Source: CAZTKP01 sp964614215
GTDB taxonomy: Bacteria; UBP6; UBA1177
DNA: 30,669 bases
Direction of reading: 5' to 3'
Assembly: GCA_964614215.1 (NCBI GenBank)
Contig: CAZTKP010000010.1
Coordinates: 1 to 30,669, forward strand
The position numbers and the translations under genes were made by a program. The notes beneath the pieces are model-generated. The model made no database searches, was not told the origin of the DNA, and worked only from the letters and a program-made list of their open reading frames with translations. Numbering within the stretch: the stretch's first letter is position 1; every line of letters begins with the position of its first letter. This document shows positions 28,701 through 30,669 of the stretch, piece by piece.

Positions 28701-30669
28701 AATGTTCCATCGATTCAGGAGCTTTTGAAACATGCACAACCGGGAAAAGTTACAGTTCTTTAGCTGATGGTGTGCATACGTTTACAGTGAAAGCTACAGC
28801 GGGAGTAAATACTGCTGAAGATACTTACACGTGGACAGTTGACACAGTTGATCCTGCGGTTTCAATTGATCTGGGACCTAACGATCCTACATATGAAACC
28901 GGTGCCCAGTTCAGCTTTTCAGCAAGCGAAACTGTAACTTTTGAATGTAAACTTGCGACAGATTCAGTCTGGGCAGTATGCACTTCGCCATTTGCCTATC
29001 CTTCAGGCACATTCGGAGTGGCTGATACAGATACAGACTACACTTTTGAAGTCAGGGGAACAGATAAGGCCGGAAATACAGGGACTACATCATATACCTG
29101 GACAGTTGATGGAACACCTGTTGTGATACAGTGGGTTTCACCTGCTCCGGATGGTGAAGGGAAGATCCAGGTCGGAAAATCCGATGATGTTTATCTGGCT
29201 GATGAAACAAGATATGCGATAAATGTTAAGGTTAAGGTTTCCGGTAGCAATTCAGGACAACCAATTAATGTAACAGGTTTTAAAACACCTCCGGGATACA
29301 CAGTTGTCAATGTTGATACAGTTGCTGAAAAGACTTACAACCTTGTCATCGGTCTTCAGGATGGTGCGAGAGTCAACAATCCTCTGACTATTTCTGTCAG
29401 CGATGATTCTGGGGATTCAGCTCAGATCAGTAAAATAGTTATCGTTAATACGGAAGAACCGACGATTACATGGTTCGGTCCTTCAAATGGAACAAAATTC
29501 TTAGCAGGAGGAGATGTTCCACGAGTTTATTTTAATTTGTGGAATGCTTTGCCGGGAACAACAATCGAGCTTATTGATGCTGATACTGAAAATGTTATTG
29601 ATACGGCGACATCGGTTGGTTCAGTTGATCTTAAAGAGATAATCACTTTCGATCTGGACCTTAATGATCGTTGCGCACCTTACAATCTTTATGCTACTTT
29701 TGAGGATTCGGGGAAAAGATACTACACAAATGCAACGGATGATGTTTTTCTTAAATCTGCAAGAGGCTTCGTTGTCGATAGAACCAAGCCTGTAATTGAT
29801 TCTGTGACAGTGTTAAATGTTGACGATACTGATAGGATTCTGAACAGAGCTGATAACCAGAATCCCGATCCGGAAGGAGGAATGCTGATAGATGTCAGTG
29901 TTGATGTTTCAGATCCGGAAAATTCGGCAGATTCATCAAGAACTGTAAAGATCTTTACTGATAACGGGTCAGGTGCCGGAGCGGCAATTCTGCTCAGCAC
30001 AATGAACAGTATTTCAGATGTTGCGGATTTTGAGGATGTTCCTCTCGGAGAATTTATCCATTCGCTTAGGATAGAAGCTCTTGACTGTTCAGGCAATTCA
30101 GTTTCTAAAACGCTGGCACCGATCACAGTTGACACGATCGTACCCGAGCTTACTCTCACAGCTCCCAGAGGCAGCTCCAGCAACTGGCACTGGATCACGA
30201 CAGCGGATGATCCTGCTTTGGGAACTGTTGACGGAGACGGTGATTTTACGGGTGTGAATATGCATATTAATTCAAGTGAAGAGCTTGGAGCGTTTGTTGA
30301 AGTGGTTCAGACTGTTTACAACTATTCCGATGTGGAGATTTATTCCGGTGAAATTACTGACGGTGTGGTCTTAAACAGCACTTCGGTAGATATTGCTCTT
30401 CCGGATCTTATTTACGGAAAACATTCTTTTGCTGTTACTGTTGAAGATGAAGTCGGCAACAGAGCCACGGTCGGAGATCAGGCAGAAGATGTCTATGAAG
30501 TTGATGCAGTGGTTCCAAAACTTGCTTTCACCAACATAAGCGGTGGTGAAATCTTTAATTCAGATTCAGATGCAGGCGCTCCGGGTTTTCAAATACCTTT
30601 ATCAATGCAGTTTACAGATGTTGGTCCTGAAAGTGACTATGAGATAATAGCGGCTCCTGTTTTAAGTGA
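25736..30669 (+). CDS. Giant repeat lipoprotein with Ig-like domains, partial at the 3' end
   Basis: I read the frame codon by codon: it is open for at least 1644 codons to the window edge. Two ATGs are adjacent (25733, 25736); the second is 6 bases from GGAGG. The lipoprotein signal MNLGMRSLRLLLTLLAFSFL leads to FSGC (Cys25). A short Cys-rich knot follows (CSVDSHCKDGSYCGSDGKC) like those of myxobacterial surface proteins. About 27510-29130 holds six tandem 85-95 residue Ig-like domains. Most copies have a FxC...C pair followed by Y-x-x-L-x-D-G-x-y-x-F-x-V-R-A-x-D-x-x-G-N. The flanking parts (25940-27310 and 29840-30600) carry an Asp-rich DDxDxxxxxGxQ motif at domain starts. It should be an extracellular, probably calcium-stabilised stalk or adhesin. 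Confidence 0.88.
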   Translation, partial: MNLGMRSLRLLLTLLAFSFLMFSGCSKSNECSVDSHCKDGSYCGSDGKCVEFLSDDYTIAFKELKDGQELNSADDKDVSVDGVQIDVALELATETLRDGLEVTLRVTGSQAKEYKGVFIKKNSVFSNVTVPFGNVKLEAYLVQNPDVKVEINLNVKKIDIEVSYLKDGKGGTSADLDGATVVDEDDYDSATVNGIQLYLSAQTEGLEEGADVVILIPEIRDEALAEGTVDAQGKVDFGEVTIPIVKTIRMSLISGSFRKSAEFTLDTDEHCGFLVNLKDNAVLGIDDDEDPVSEQLQYEIVISEIVGCGSDSAVDVYVDAMPGNGVSPHAAFVADSDVPSHDITINESKSLEDTHSVFVRMRDDVKGLYGTASYEGILVDLTSPTVEITNPEVGAILSMDDDKEPATDGLQISFEGTSTDTLTKPVTVTVKLGSTVLETVENVDGQYTVPYTFAQSYETLVLYVEATDGAGNTESANIPFSVEMDTAITFQSICGRTGDDIVQAMYLNAADDEDSDADMLQCTVIVKLADGALGDAISLKIGSNDEEKRSVGGDNTAIFNIELPESEAGIQLLAKAYQDDEIKDEIIQVVRVDTVVPEATLNNNLLLNNGDVTSAVNITFNYSCSESGCSYNGLLDSEISDIFASDTERELTGLAGGEHSFILRARDLAGNTSEPVEFDWTIDSEAPETTIDSDPGTGTSNDWALFTFSSSKANSTFECKLEKDSANYIPSDDSWEPCNSGGRDYYNLDDGTYRFRVRATDSLGNEDPSPAEHDFIVGSEVPVTTINTVTPSESYINVTTISLEYSASVASTFQCKLIKGSSTVEDWTDCSGGTKSYSSLDNGGYVFYVRATSLTMIQEKTPKTYSFNVDISDPVIIVDEQPAASSPYDSGDISFHCEDPGDNCTYECTLDSNTVDCSSGSYSYSSLADGAHAFSVTATDRAGNDSTENINWNIDPAVLGVTISSKPAKYSDSDSAVFEFSASQAATFECSIDSGAFETCTTGKSYSSLADGVHTFTVKATAGVNTAEDTYTWTVDTVDPAVSIDLGPNDPTYETGAQFSFSASETVTFECKLATDSVWAVCTSPFAYPSGTFGVADTDTDYTFEVRGTDKAGNTGTTSYTWTVDGTPVVIQWVSPAPDGEGKIQVGKSDDVYLADETRYAINVKVKVSGSNSGQPINVTGFKTPPGYTVVNVDTVAEKTYNLVIGLQDGARVNNPLTISVSDDSGDSAQISKIVIVNTEEPTITWFGPSNGTKFLAGGDVPRVYFNLWNALPGTTIELIDADTENVIDTATSVGSVDLKEIITFDLDLNDRCAPYNLYATFEDSGKRYYTNATDDVFLKSARGFVVDRTKPVIDSVTVLNVDDTDRILNRADNQNPDPEGGMLIDVSVDVSDPENSADSSRTVKIFTDNGSGAGAAILLSTMNSISDVADFEDVPLGEFIHSLRIEALDCSGNSVSKTLAPITVDTIVPELTLTAPRGSSSNWHWITTADDPALGTVDGDGDFTGVNMHINSSEELGAFVEVVQTVYNYSDVEIYSGEITDGVVLNSTSVDIALPDLIYGKHSFAVTVEDEVGNRATVGDQAEDVYEVDAVVPKLAFTNISGGEIFNSDSDAGAPGFQIPLSMQFTDVGPESDYEIIAAPVLS

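Overview
The window is an ordinary-looking chromosomal stretch of low-to-moderate GC from a diderm (Gram-negative type) bacterium. The diderm inference rests on predicted lipoproteins with lipoboxes, an outer-membrane-porin-like protein ending in Phe, a class A penicillin-binding protein, MurJ, and a LolA-like secreted protein. Several features resemble Myxococcota or other deltaproteobacterial and candidate-phylum genomes: a giant lipoprotein with Cys-paired Ig-like repeats and Asp-rich DDxDxxxxxGxQ motifs, a lipoprotein with DxDxDGxxD repeats, and a kinase/ATPase/TPR/GAF/GGDEF fusion. I cannot fix the taxon from the sequence. No tRNA, rRNA, CRISPR array, insertion sequence or phage gene is visible, and no gene-free stretch exceeds about 210 bases.

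Layout. Positions 1-762 (minus) hold the N-terminal part of an AlbA_2 ATP-binding protein, cut by the window edge, divergent from a small acidic lipoprotein gene (943-1638, GTG start). Positions 1642-11069 (minus) form one tightly packed eight-gene unit: cyclophilin lipoprotein, queD, rppH, class A PBP, murJ (TTG start), lpdA, Na/Pi cotransporter, tcdA. Gaps are 0-7 bases or overlaps. Positions 11266-13494 (plus) hold a porin-like outer membrane protein with an acidic linker, a clear terminator, then a lipoprotein gene with its own promoter. A thiS-like gene (minus) and a stand-alone receiver domain (plus) follow, then the yceD-rpmF-plsX cluster (minus). Positions 15945-23604 (minus) appear to be a four-gene unit: a 1551-residue pseudokinase/ATPase/TPR/GAF/GGDEF protein, an unknown protein interrupted by a 100-N assembly gap, a PhnP-like metallo-hydrolase and a calcium-motif lipoprotein. 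Positions 23810-25339 (plus) hold a LolA-like secreted protein coupled to a steroid 5-alpha-reductase-like membrane protein. Positions 25429-30669 (plus) hold a PqqD-like protein followed 16 bases later by a giant repeat lipoprotein that runs off the window.

How the genes fit together. The long minus operon mixes peptidoglycan assembly (lipid II flipping and polymerisation) with housekeeping (7-deazaguanine synthesis, mRNA 5'-end processing, lipoamide reduction, phosphate transport, tRNA modification). The second minus unit looks like a signalling module whose likely output is cyclic di-GMP. The most unusual points are: the fusion protein has lost the kinase catalytic Asp and the Walker A Lys but keeps an intact GGEEF and I-site; a vertebrate-like 5-alpha-reductase sits next to a secreted partner; and a lone PqqD-like peptide-binding protein is paired with a giant cell-surface lipoprotein.
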